DNA from: an uncultured Paracoccaceae bacterium
GTDB taxonomy: Bacteria > Pseudomonadota > Alphaproteobacteria > Rhodobacterales > Rhodobacteraceae
DNA: 45,350 nucleotides
Direction of reading: 5' to 3'
Assembly: GCA_947489325.1 (NCBI GenBank)
Contig: CANLDA010000023.1
Coordinates: forward strand, 1 to 45,350
The notes below the pieces were generated by a model. It searched no databases. It saw nothing but the letters and a program-made list of their open reading frames with translations, and was not told where the DNA came from. A program made the position numbers and the translations under genes. How positions within the stretch are numbered: position 1 is the stretch's first letter; each line of letters opens with the position of its first letter. Below, in pieces: positions 33,202 through 41,321 of the stretch.

Positions 33202-33312
33202 ACACACTCTATATATAGCTCCCTCTCAACGCGTCCCCATCCGAGCAAGGATTTCATCCGAAATCCGTGCGAGAATTTGAGCACGCGCGCACGCGCGTTC
33301 CATATAATAAAT

Positions 33313-34119
33313 TCAGCCGCCAAGGTCGTGAAAAACGCAACCATCGCTGATTAACTGTGGTGGCGTCTTGCATAAGCTCCGCGCAATGCGATAGGCCGCA
33401 AGAACCTTTGGGATATAATCACGTGTTTCTGCAAAAGGTGGTACACCGCCGTGTTCCCGCACGCGGGCCTCTCCTGCATTATAGGCTGCAAGTACCAAAA
33501 ACGGATCTCCGTCGAAATTTCGCATCAACAAATCCAGAAACGCCACGCCCCCTTTAATGTTGTCTGATGCAGAAAACGGATCACTCACGTCAAAACGCTC
33601 AATTGTTGCAGGCATAAGCTGCATGAGTCCCTTGGCCCCCACAGGTGATTCAACATCCACCCGACCCGAGGATTCCACAGCTATCACCGCCAGCACCAAG
33701 GCCGGGGACACATCGCTGTCAAATGTCGACAACAAAAGGGCTGGACCATGATCAGCAACAACTTTGGCCAAAAGGCTTAGCGGATAATTAGGGACTGGCA
33801 GATCGGATTGCGTTGTCTCCAAAACCTGTAACGCTAGGAAAAGCCGTGCAGGCCCCGGTTTTGCATCCTTAATAAGGTCGTTTTCCCAGAACCAATCATA
33901 TCGCCCTACATCGTTTATCTGAGGGCTATCTTGCTCCTTGCTTGAATCGGGCTGTTCTGATTCTGCCTGTATCTGCACATTGATGCGCTTTTTCTGCCCC
34001 TGCTGCGGTGGCTTTACCCGTTTTGCCTTAAAATCAGGAAAAGGAGGCGGGGATTGCGCAAGGGCTAGGCTTGGAATCGCAAGCAATACACATACACATA
34101 TAATACTGACTCGCCTCAT
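33313..34119 (-). CDS. Lytic transglycosylase (SLT domain)
   Basis: A 268-residue exported protein. The signal peptide is about residues 1-21 (VLLAIPSLALAQ). After a Pro/Gln/Ser-rich stretch comes the lytic transglycosylase domain with catalytic Glu149 in AVIAVESSG, GLMQLMPAT (164-172) and AAYNAGEARV. Such enzymes cleave peptidoglycan to 1,6-anhydro products. It is transcribed away from the Tad pilus locus across 340 bases. A role in opening the wall for the pilus is plausible but not shown. Confidence 0.9.
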   Translation of the reverse strand: MRRVSIICVCVLLAIPSLALAQSPPPFPDFKAKRVKPPQQGQKKRINVQIQAESEQPDSSKEQDSPQINDVGRYDWFWENDLIKDAKPGPARLFLALQVLETTQSDLPVPNYPLSLLAKVVADHGPALLLSTFDSDVSPALVLAVIAVESSGRVDVESPVGAKGLMQLMPATIERFDVSDPFSASDNIKGGVAFLDLLMRNFDGDPFLVLAAYNAGEARVREHGGVPPFAETRDYIPKVLAAYRIARSLCKTPPQLISDGCVFHDLGG

Positions 34120-34277
34120 AGCAGCGGATTCTCCTCAAAATGCGAGATTCCAGCATTGCAGAGAGCGGTGTTAATGACCAGATTCCCTGCTTTTCAGTCG
34201 AAAAATCACCTGAAAAACCAGCCTCCAAAAGTATTTACGCATATTTTCCAATTTTTTTATTTTATATAATCAATGGG

Positions 34278-34317
34278 TTAACTTATTTTTAACCAAAAAA
34301 TTCAGCTGTACCAAAAT
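34278..34317 (+). promoter_or_regulatory. CtrA-type box and pilin promoter
   Basis: TTAA (34278-34281), seven bases, TTAAC (34289-34293) is an exact match to the alphaproteobacterial CtrA consensus TTAA-N7-TTAAC. Its second half overlaps the -35 position of a possible promoter: TTAACC, 17 bases, CAAAAT (34312-34317). The flanking region (34,215-34,310) is markedly AT-rich. In Caulobacter, pilA is a CtrA target, which supports the reading. The rest of the 34120-34461 gap has no gene. Confidence 0.65.
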
Positions 34318-34374
34318 TGGACCATTCCTGCCCAAATCGTGCCCCATTGTACTGGCTATATATGTTCATACCAA

Positions 34375-34416
34375 GTCGGGAAGGGCCAAGAGAGAGATGG
34401 CCCACACAGCCCCGAC
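34375..34416 (+). promoter_or_regulatory. Structured leader of pilin 1
   Basis: Two nested stems: outer GTCGGG (34375-34380) with CCCGAC (34411-34416), inner GGGCCA (34383-34388) with TGGCCC (34398-34403), the inner loop being AGAGAGAGA. It lies 45 bases before the ATG, between the promoter and the ribosome site GGAGGG. A role in mRNA stability of an abundant pilin transcript is inference. Confidence 0.55.
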
Positions 34417-34461
34417 AAGGTGAAGCTAAAATCTAATCTGATCCTTTGGAGGGACAAAACC

Positions 34462-34683
34462 ATGATCAAGTTCATCAAAAACTTCCGCAATGACGAAGAC
34501 GGCGCCGTAACAGTAGACTGGGTTGTTCTGACAGCCGCAGTTGTTGGTCTGGCCGTTGCTGCATATTCAGCAATCGAAGGTCAAACAACTCAGCTGGCAT
34601 CTGACATTGCAGCAACACTTGAAGCAGAGAATGTTTCTGTTACGACTGATCCATCTGCCGCATCCGGTACAAACGGTGGCTAA
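34462..34683 (+). CDS. Flp-type major pilin candidate 1
   Basis: A 73-residue prepilin. The 14-residue positively charged leader ends in Gly (NDEDG), followed by the mature N-terminus AVTVDWVVLTAAVVGLAVAA, a hydrophobic assembly helix. Flp pilins usually have Glu at +5 and Tyr at +6; here these are Asp19 and Trp20. The C-terminus is Ser/Thr/Ala-rich and ends SGTNGG. Start ATG 34462 has GGAGGG upstream. It has its own CtrA-type promoter region and terminator, as expected for an abundantly expressed subunit. Cleavage would be by the prepilin peptidase at 44730. Confidence 0.85.
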   Translation: MIKFIKNFRNDEDGAVTVDWVVLTAAVVGLAVAAYSAIEGQTTQLASDIAATLEAENVSVTTDPSAASGTNGG

Positions 34684-34708
34684 TAACCAAGTTCACCTGA
34701 GTTAATCG

Positions 34709-34735
34709 AAGGCCGTACCGATCACGGTGCGGCCT
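34709..34735 (+). terminator. Terminator after pilin 1
   Basis: 11-bp stem AAGGCCGTACC/GGTGCGGCCTT (one G-T pair) with a short loop, followed by TATTGTGTTTT. It lies 25 bases past the pilin stop and should separate pilin 1 from the rest of the locus. Confidence 0.85.
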
Positions 34736-34797
34736 TTATTGTGTTTTCTACGAACAGTTGTGATCAATTCAATGCCCCATGTACTCAAGCAAAGATC

Positions 34798-35016
34798 ATG
34801 AAACGTATACTCGAAAAAATTAAGAGCAACGAGAATGGTGCTATTACAGTGGACTGGACTGTACTGGCCGCAATGCTTGTGGGTCTTTCTATTGCAGTTC
34901 TCACAGCAGTAGAAGATGAAACGACAAACTTAACCTCAGACATAATGGCAACTATAGACGCCCAAGATGTTACAGGTTCGCCGACCTCCGCCCAGTCAGG
35001 TACCCCTGGAGGCTAA
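34798..35016 (+). CDS. Flp-type pilin candidate 2
   Basis: A 72-residue paralogue of the gene at 34462. It has the same leader length and cleavage site (NENG, then AITVDWTVLAAMLVGLSIAV), again with Asp-Trp at +5/+6, and again ends SGTPGG. The leader and helix are similar but the rest has diverged. The ribosome site is weak (AAG-rich), unlike pilin 1, so it may be a minor or conditionally made subunit. It lies past the pilin 1 terminator and 184 bases before cpaB. Confidence 0.8.
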   Translation: MKRILEKIKSNENGAITVDWTVLAAMLVGLSIAVLTAVEDETTNLTSDIMATIDAQDVTGSPTSAQSGTPGG

Positions 35017-35200
35017 AGGCTTTCTGATCAACAGACCTCCTGCTTTTCTTCGTACACGAACTTTCGTGAACAGGTTAATTGTTCAAAAAGTAAAAATTAA
35101 TCACAATACTTGCAAACACTCCCCCCGATTTTGCCACATTCCTATGCAATTCTAGCAAAGACTGCTGGCGCAATGCGTCGCAACAAACAGAGGTAACGTT

Positions 35201-36055
35201 ATGCGTGTCATCTTTATCGCCGTCTTGCTGGTGGGATTAGGCCTCGCCGGATTTGCTGTTCACATGGCTCAAGGCTACATTCAGCAATACCAAACCGCCT
35301 TGGCCAACGAACGCGCGGCCCACAAACCTCCCATTGAAACAGTCGATGTCGTCGTCACCAACGCGCAATTGCGGTATGGTGTTCCATTGACCAAAAAGCA
35401 TGTGAAAGTCGTGAAATGGCCCAAAGCTGCCCTGCCCGAAGGCGTGTTCCAATCCGTCGAGGCGCTCTTTCCTGAAAACGACCCACGCAAACGCTATGTT
35501 ATTCGCGCAATGGAGCCGAACGAAGCCCTGATGACCGTCAAGGTTTCTGACCTCGGCCAAGATGCTGGTTTGGTGTCACGCCTGAAGCGTGGAGAGCGCG
35601 CCTTTACGATCAATGTAAACGTCGCCACCGGTGTGTCAGGTTTTTTACGCCCCGGAGATAGCGTGGATGTCTATTGGACTGGACAAGTCGGCGGCAGAGA
35701 CGGTGATGTCAGCAAACTTATCCAATCAAACATGCAGTTGATTGCAATTGACCAATCTGTTGATCAAGATCGTGACAAGGCGTCTATTGCACGTACCGTG
35801 ACTGTTGCGGTTCAACCGGACGAAGTGGCAGCGTTGGCATTGGCTCAATCTACCGGAAATCTGTCTTTGTCTTTGGTCGGCGCGGGCGATGATACAGTCG
35901 CGCAATCCATTGAAATCAATCAGCGCACTTTGCTTGGTCTTCCAGAAGAAGAAGCCCCCGAGGTTGTGGCCAAACGTGAAATCAAAAAGGTTTGCACCAT
36001 CAAGAACCGCCGCGGCGCAGAAGTTGTTGAAATACAAATCCCCTGCACAAACTAA
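35201..36055 (+). CDS. cpaB: Tad pilus assembly protein CpaB (RcpC)
   Basis: A 284-residue protein. It has an N-terminal membrane anchor/signal (about 2-25), then a SAF-like domain starting VDVVVTNAQLRYGVPLTKKH and the RcpC/CpaB domain through FLRPGDSVDVYWTG. It ends with two cysteines in KKVCTIKNRRGAEVVEIQIP and CTN. CpaB acts in the periplasm with the secretin. AGAGG lies 7 bases before the ATG. It is followed by a terminator. Confidence 0.92.
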   Translation: MRVIFIAVLLVGLGLAGFAVHMAQGYIQQYQTALANERAAHKPPIETVDVVVTNAQLRYGVPLTKKHVKVVKWPKAALPEGVFQSVEALFPENDPRKRYVIRAMEPNEALMTVKVSDLGQDAGLVSRLKRGERAFTINVNVATGVSGFLRPGDSVDVYWTGQVGGRDGDVSKLIQSNMQLIAIDQSVDQDRDKASIARTVTVAVQPDEVAALALAQSTGNLSLSLVGAGDDTVAQSIEINQRTLLGLPEEEAPEVVAKREIKKVCTIKNRRGAEVVEIQIPCTN

Positions 36056-36073
36056 ACTATATCAATATCTTAG

Positions 36074-36098
36074 AAGGCATCTCATCACGAGGTGCCTT
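36074..36098 (+). terminator. Terminator after cpaB
   Basis: 10-bp stem AAGGCATCTC/GAGGTGCCTT with one G-T pair and a 5-base loop, followed by TTCC. The T-run is short, so read-through into cpaC is possible. The gap to cpaC (192 bases) has no gene. Confidence 0.65.
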
Positions 36099-36247
36099 TT
36101 CCTCGTTCATAGTCTGTTGCCCTGCTCACACATCAGTTTTGCCGAGGAACCCTTTGATTCTTGCAAAAAAATCAGAAATAGCGCAGATTGAACGGAACGT
36201 GGGCAAAAAGACCCGCACCAGAGGCGTGATCATAGAGGCAGGTCACC

Positions 36248-37672
36248 ATGACACATAGCAGATGGATCAAAGCCGCACTTATGGGTGTGGCGATTGGTAT
36301 TTTACCCGTAATTTCACATGATGCGTTCGCGCAATCGTTAAGAGTTGTGCGAAGCGGCACGGAATCGGTCCTTAAGGTACCGATGAACCGAGCGGTTGTT
36401 GTAGAGAGCGATGTTCCCTTCGCGGAATTGTCGATTGCGAACCCGCTGATCGCGGATATCTCTTCGCTATCTGATCGCACGATCTATGTATTGGGCAAAT
36501 CCCCAGGACTGACCACTCTTACAATCCTGGACCCGAACGGCAAACTTATCACGAACGTCGAAGTTCAGGTGTCGGCAGATGTCAGCGAGTTCAAAGAACG
36601 GCTGCGCCAAATTCTTCCAAGTGAGAAAATTGAGGTTCGCACTGCAAATGACGGTATCGTTCTGTCTGGTGTGGTCAGCAGTTCTCAAAAACTGCAGCGT
36701 GCTCTTGAGTTGGCAGAACGTTATGCACCGGAACGCGTCTCCAATCTGATGTCAGTCGGCGGAGTTCAGCAGGTGTTGTTGAAAGTACGCTTTGCAGAGA
36801 TGAATCGCTCAGTAAGTAAAAGTTTGAACGCATCTTTGGCTTTGACAGATGGTGGCACAATCACTGCTGGAACCGGACTTTCAGCCACTTTTGAAAACCT
36901 GACCAATGCACTTGATGCACAGACCGGCGCTGTTCCCGTAACAACATCGGCCCAAGGTGTGTCCACTATTGGGTTTGGTATTGGCTCGGTGCAGTTACGA
37001 GTACTTCTTGAAGCACTAGAAACACGCGGTGTCGTCAGAACACTTTCGGAACCGAACCTGACAGCTCTTTCCGGACAAGAAGCCAAGTTTTTAGCTGGTG
37101 GCGAATATCCTGTCCCAATTTCGCAGGAAGGCGGCACAATTTCTGTCGAGTTCAAACCTTTCGGTGTTGAACTGGCTTTTGTTCCACGTGTGGTTGATGG
37201 CGATTTGATCAATCTAGAACTTGCAGCAGCGGTTTCTGCAATTGATCCTGCAAACGGCTTTACCAACGGGACCTTCACAATTGATGCGTTTAGTCGTCGT
37301 GAAACATCTACCACCGTTGAAATGCGTGATGGTGAAAGTTTTGCCATTGCCGGCCTTCTGCAAGACGATTTCACCGATAACACAAGTCAGGTCCCTTGGT
37401 TGGGTGACATTCCTGTCCTTGGCGCGCTGTTTCGGAGCGCCGAATATCAGCGTAACCAGTCAGAGCTCGTCATAATTGTCACCGCTCATCTGGTCAGCCC
37501 AACCCGCGGCGAGGCATTGGCCCTGCCAACAGATCGGATCAAGCCCCCCAGCGAAAAAGACCTGTTCTTGTTTGGACGCGTTGCCAAAGAAAAACGACGC
37601 CCACAAAAAGGCGCGGCAGGTGAAGTCGCAAAACAGGATTTCAACGGGTCTTACGGCTACGTATTGGACTAA
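36248..37672 (+). CDS. cpaC: Tad pilus outer-membrane secretin CpaC (RcpA)
   Basis: A 474-residue protein forming the outer-membrane channel for the pilus. A signal peptide (about 1-27, ending in DAFAQS) precedes a pilus-specific N-terminal domain (VPMNRAVVVESDVPFAEL), a BON-like segment near 110-165 and the secretin domain (near 175-430), which ends with VPWLGDIPVLGALFRS (near residue 381). It lies 15 bases before the OmpA-like gene. Confidence 0.95.
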   Translation: MTHSRWIKAALMGVAIGILPVISHDAFAQSLRVVRSGTESVLKVPMNRAVVVESDVPFAELSIANPLIADISSLSDRTIYVLGKSPGLTTLTILDPNGKLITNVEVQVSADVSEFKERLRQILPSEKIEVRTANDGIVLSGVVSSSQKLQRALELAERYAPERVSNLMSVGGVQQVLLKVRFAEMNRSVSKSLNASLALTDGGTITAGTGLSATFENLTNALDAQTGAVPVTTSAQGVSTIGFGIGSVQLRVLLEALETRGVVRTLSEPNLTALSGQEAKFLAGGEYPVPISQEGGTISVEFKPFGVELAFVPRVVDGDLINLELAAAVSAIDPANGFTNGTFTIDAFSRRETSTTVEMRDGESFAIAGLLQDDFTDNTSQVPWLGDIPVLGALFRSAEYQRNQSELVIIVTAHLVSPTRGEALALPTDRIKPPSEKDLFLFGRVAKEKRRPQKGAAGEVAKQDFNGSYGYVLD

Positions 37673-37686
37673 GAAGGACTGGTATC

Positions 37687-38337
37687 ATGTGGAAAGTCAC
37701 AACAATCGCGGTCATTGCCAGTCTGGGGCTGAGCGCATGTGCAAATCGCGCGCCTGGTCTGCGCTCTTTCTTTTCAGAAGCGGGTGCAGTTGTGGATGGC
37801 GGAGGCCAGTTTGGAGCCGCGACCAACAACAACCTTGGAATTCAGACGGGTGACAAATCCTATACCATTCAATTGGCGCGGCGGTTTGCAGACGAAGTGC
37901 CAAGCACAATCAACTTTGAATTCAACAAAAGCACTCTGGACGAAGCTTCCCGTGCAACTTTGCGAAATCAAGCTGAGTGGATCAAACAATTCCCAGAGGT
38001 GAGCTTTCGCGTATACGGGCACACCGACGCCGTTGGATCAAACGCCTACAATAAACGCTTGGGCTTACGTCGCGCAAAAACTGCGGTTAACTATTTGATC
38101 GGACAAGGCATTGACCGGAGCCGTTTGGAAGCCGTGGTTTCCTTTGGTGAAACCCAACCTTTGATCGCAACGAATGCGCGCGAACGCCAAAACCGTCGAA
38201 CTGTAACCGAAGTTTCTGGTTTTGTTGGGCGCCACCCAACCGTTCTGGATGGCAAATACGCCGCTATTATCCAAAGAGAATATGTGGCGAGTGCCAAGCC
38301 TGTTTCAACAGTCACGACATCTAAAACAGAAGAATAA
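37687..38337 (+). CDS. OmpA-family lipoprotein of the Tad locus
   Basis: A 216-residue protein. The lipobox LSAC (Cys at 18) marks a lipoprotein. The C-terminal OmpA-like peptidoglycan-binding domain includes INFEFNKSTLDEASRATLR, VYGHTDAVGSNAYNKRLGLR and VVSFGETQP. It occupies the place where other Tad loci have CpaD, which it does not resemble; it may anchor the secretin to the wall. It is cotranscribed with cpaC and followed by a strong terminator. Confidence 0.9.
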   Translation: MWKVTTIAVIASLGLSACANRAPGLRSFFSEAGAVVDGGGQFGAATNNNLGIQTGDKSYTIQLARRFADEVPSTINFEFNKSTLDEASRATLRNQAEWIKQFPEVSFRVYGHTDAVGSNAYNKRLGLRRAKTAVNYLIGQGIDRSRLEAVVSFGETQPLIATNARERQNRRTVTEVSGFVGRHPTVLDGKYAAIIQREYVASAKPVSTVTTSKTEE

Positions 38338-38358
38338 CAACGCTTACAAGCGCACTTT

Positions 38359-38392
38359 AAGCCCCGAACGCTCTGCGCTTCGGGGCTTTTTG
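38359..38392 (+). terminator. Terminator after the OmpA-like gene
   Basis: 10-bp stem AAGCCCCGAA/TTCGGGGCTT with a 10-base loop, followed by TTTTG. The following gap to cpaE (about 200 bases) has no clear gene; a weak TTG-start frame at 38407-38601 has no support. Confidence 0.85.
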
Positions 38393-38590
38393 ATACGCAA
38401 CAAAGATTGAAAAGCCTCGTTATCGTCTCAAAATTCCGCACAATTTCGGCTTTTTGGCCCCAATGTTGCCTAAGTTTCCAGCAAAACTCTCTTCATGGGG
38501 TCAATGTGCCCTGTCGAGTCGGAGAGGTCTTTTATGAGATCTCAGCAGTTTTGAAGCCGATTGAGCTGGTAGTGAAGGACACGAGGCAAG

Positions 38591-39862
38591 ATGACGAGTA
38601 ACATAACGGCCCAGTCTGAACAAAACCCAATCCTGGCGTGTACCGTATGCCGGGACGTTCAGAACTTTGAGCTTTTGATTGTCGACATGGAAGAAGCCCT
38701 CGAGGATCAATGGGGTGACCTTGGGTTCTCCGATGCCATGCAGTTCTTCAATCAAGAAGAAGCAAAAAACCTTGAATTTATTGCGTTGGCCATCGACGAT
38801 CTGGACGAAGATGACTTGGATCACCTCAAAGGTATCATCGACGCAGCCAACGCGAAAAACGTGAAAACCATCCTGATTGCCGAAGATGTTACACCCGGCT
38901 CGCTACATCAGTTGCTGCGCCACGGTGCACACGAATTCGTCCCCTACCCGCTCCCTCCAGGAGAGCTCCAGGCTGCGATTCAAAGATTGCGCAGCACACC
39001 AGCTGCGGTAACGGCACCCACCCCCACAGACGATCAATCCGAACAACAGGCAAAAGCCGTAAAACTGAACAAGAATGAACAAGGTCATGATGGTGTCATT
39101 ATCGCCACGCATGGCCTTGCTGGTGGTACCGGTTCAACAACCTTGGCTGTGAATTTGGCTTGGGAATTGGCGAACGTATCCAAAGAAGGTGCACCTTCCG
39201 TGTGCCTTCTGGATCTGGATCTTCAATTTGGTTCGGTTGCAACTTACCTAGATTTGCCGCGCCGCGATTCAGTCTTTGAATTGCTGTCCGACACTGAAGG
39301 CATGGACAGCGAAAGCTTTGGCCAAGCCTTGTTGAAATATGAGGACACTCTGAGTGTGCTGACCGCACCTACCGATATGTTGCCGCTTGATCTGATTAAT
39401 TCTGACGATGTGCAGCGTATTCTGGATATGGCGGCCAAACATTTTGATTTTGTCGTCGTCGATATGCCTTCGACATTGGTGCAATGGTCCGAATCTGTTC
39501 TTCAAGCGTCACATGTATATTTTGCCACAATTGAAATCGACATGCGGTCCGCGCAAAACACCATGCGGATGAAACGCGCGCTTCAGGCCGAAGAACTCCC
39601 ATTTGAAAAAATGCGCTATGTTCTTAACCGCGCACCGAAATTCACCGATCTGGCGGGGAAATCCCGTGTCAAACGTATGGCTGAAAGTCTGGGTATCTCT
39701 ATTGACGTACTTTTGCCAGACGGAGGTCGGCCCGTACAGCAAGGCAGCGATCATGGGCTTCCACTGGCCAGTTCCGCCGCGAAAAACCCGCTGCGCAAAG
39801 AAATCGCCAAATTGGCAAGCAGCCTATTTGAGTTGGATAATCCCGACTCTAAGGCCGCATGA
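38591..39862 (+). CDS. cpaE: Tad pilus assembly protein CpaE/TadZ (MinD/ParA-like)
   Basis: A 423-residue cytosolic protein that localises the pilus machine. An N-terminal response-regulator-like region (about 25-145, with LIVDMEEALEDQWGDLG) is joined to a MinD/ParA ATPase-like domain. The Walker A position reads GGTGSTT (residues 178-184), lacking both lysines of the deviant ParA motif, which is known in CpaE relatives; strong ATP hydrolysis is therefore doubtful. CLLDLDLQFG and VVVDMPST mark the other motifs. GAGGCAAG precedes the ATG. Confidence 0.93.
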   Translation: MTSNITAQSEQNPILACTVCRDVQNFELLIVDMEEALEDQWGDLGFSDAMQFFNQEEAKNLEFIALAIDDLDEDDLDHLKGIIDAANAKNVKTILIAEDVTPGSLHQLLRHGAHEFVPYPLPPGELQAAIQRLRSTPAAVTAPTPTDDQSEQQAKAVKLNKNEQGHDGVIIATHGLAGGTGSTTLAVNLAWELANVSKEGAPSVCLLDLDLQFGSVATYLDLPRRDSVFELLSDTEGMDSESFGQALLKYEDTLSVLTAPTDMLPLDLINSDDVQRILDMAAKHFDFVVVDMPSTLVQWSESVLQASHVYFATIEIDMRSAQNTMRMKRALQAEELPFEKMRYVLNRAPKFTDLAGKSRVKRMAESLGISIDVLLPDGGRPVQQGSDHGLPLASSAAKNPLRKEIAKLASSLFELDNPDSKAA

Positions 39863-39876
39863 GGTAATAAGTCGTT

Positions 39877-41316
39877 ATGTTTTCGAGATATAAAAAATCC
39901 AGCCCTGGAAAAGGCGCACCACAACCGGTTGTTGAAGCCATTGTTCAACAAGATCAAGCTCCTCCTGAGTCTGAAAAAAAACTCATGCGCAAACCAAATC
40001 CATCAGCTGCGGCCACTGCGCAGCCGATGGATAAGGAGCGTAAACGCAAAGAACGTCTTGGTGAAATCAAACTGGATCTGCACCGTGAATTGCTGGAAAA
40101 TCTCAACCTCTCTGCATTGGAACATGCCGCAGAGGCAGATTTGCGCGCGGAAATTTCTGCCATTGCCAGTGAATTCCTTCAAGAAAAGGCCATTGTTCTT
40201 AACAGAGAAGAACGCGCATCTCTCAATCAGGAACTTTACGACGAAGTTACCGGTCTTGGACCATTGGAACCCCTGCTGAAAGAAGATGCCGTCAATGATA
40301 TTCTGATCAACGGCCCTCAGCAAATCTTTGTAGAGCGCGCAGGTAAGTTGGAGTTGACGGACATCACGTTCAAAGACGAACGTCACCTCTTGCGCATCAT
40401 CGACAAGATTGTTTCCGCTGTTGGTCGACGTGTTGATGAATCCAACCCTTATGTGGATGCTCGTCTTGCCGATGGTTCACGCTTTAACGCCATGGTCCCC
40501 CCAATTGCGGTGGACGGCAGTCTTGTGTCCATTCGGAAATTCAAAAAAGACAAGCTGGGCATTGATGATCTGGTGGATTTTGGGGCCTTTTCAGAAGAAA
40601 TGGCCGCCTATTTGCAAGCCGCTGTTGCCACACGCCTGAATGTAATTGTGTCCGGTGGTACAGGCTCTGGTAAAACAACCACATTGAATGCGCTGTCCAG
40701 TTTCATCGATAATGCCGAACGCATCCTGACGATTGAAGATACGGCAGAACTTCAGCTGCAACAAACCCACGTAGGCCGTATGGAAAGTCGCCCGCCCAAC
40801 GTCGAGGGCAAGGGGGAAGTCTCTCCGCGAGACTGTCTTAAAAACGCCCTGCGGATGCGTCCTGACCGGATCATCGTGGGCGAAACCCGTGGCGAAGAAG
40901 TCATCGACATGCTGCAAGCTATGAACACAGGTCACGACGGTTCCATGACCACAATCCACGCCAACAGCGCGCGCGACGGGGTGAGCCGTTTGGAAAATAT
41001 GATTGCCATGGCTGGGATCGAAATGCCGCTAAAAGCAGTACGAAGTCAAATTTCATCGGCCGTAAACCTGATCGTACAGGCCAGCCGTTTGCAGGATGGG
41101 TCGCGTCGAATGACCTCGATCACCGAGATCACCGGCATGGAAGGCGATGTGATTTCTATGCAGGAGCTGTTCCGTTTTCAGCGTACCGGCCTTGGGCCAA
41201 ACAATAAAATCATCGGCCATTTCACGGCAACAGGTGTGCGCAGCCACTATTCCGAACGCTTTCGGATGTGGGGCTATGATCTCCCTGCCACTATTTATGA
41301 GCCGTCAGAGGGGTAA
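39877..41316 (+). CDS. cpaF: Tad pilus assembly ATPase CpaF/TadA
   Basis: A 479-residue type II/IV secretion ATPase powering pilus assembly. Walker A is GGTGSGKT (260-267), the Asp box is in [10 protein letters not shown], Walker B is [16 protein letters not shown] and the His box is MTTIHANS. Length is typical of the CpaF branch. It lies 14 bases after cpaE and 5 before tadB. Confidence 0.97.
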   Translation: MFSRYKKSSPGKGAPQPVVEAIVQQDQAPPESEKKLMRKPNPSAAATAQPMDKERKRKERLGEIKLDLHRELLENLNLSALEHAAEADLRAEISAIASEFLQEKAIVLNREERASLNQELYDEVTGLGPLEPLLKEDAVNDILINGPQQIFVERAGKLELTDITFKDERHLLRIIDKIVSAVGRRVDESNPYVDARLADGSRFNAMVPPIAVDGSLVSIRKFKKDKLGIDDLVDFGAFSEEMAAYLQAAVATRLNVIVSGGTGSGKTTTLNALSSFIDNAERILTIEDTAELQLQQTHVGRMESRPPNVEGKGEVSPRDCLKNALRMRPDRIIVGETRGEEVIDMLQAMNTGHDGSMTTIHANSARDGVSRLENMIAMAGIEMPLKAVRSQISSAVNLIVQASRLQDGSRRMTSITEITGMEGDVISMQELFRFQRTGLGPNNKIIGHFTATGVRSHYSERFRMWGYDLPATIYEPSEG

Positions 41317-41321
41317 CGAGC

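Noticed and set aside
38407-38601. Small frame between the OmpA-like gene and cpaE
   Set aside because: TTG start without a ribosome site, overlaps the cpaE start, and composition is not protein-like.
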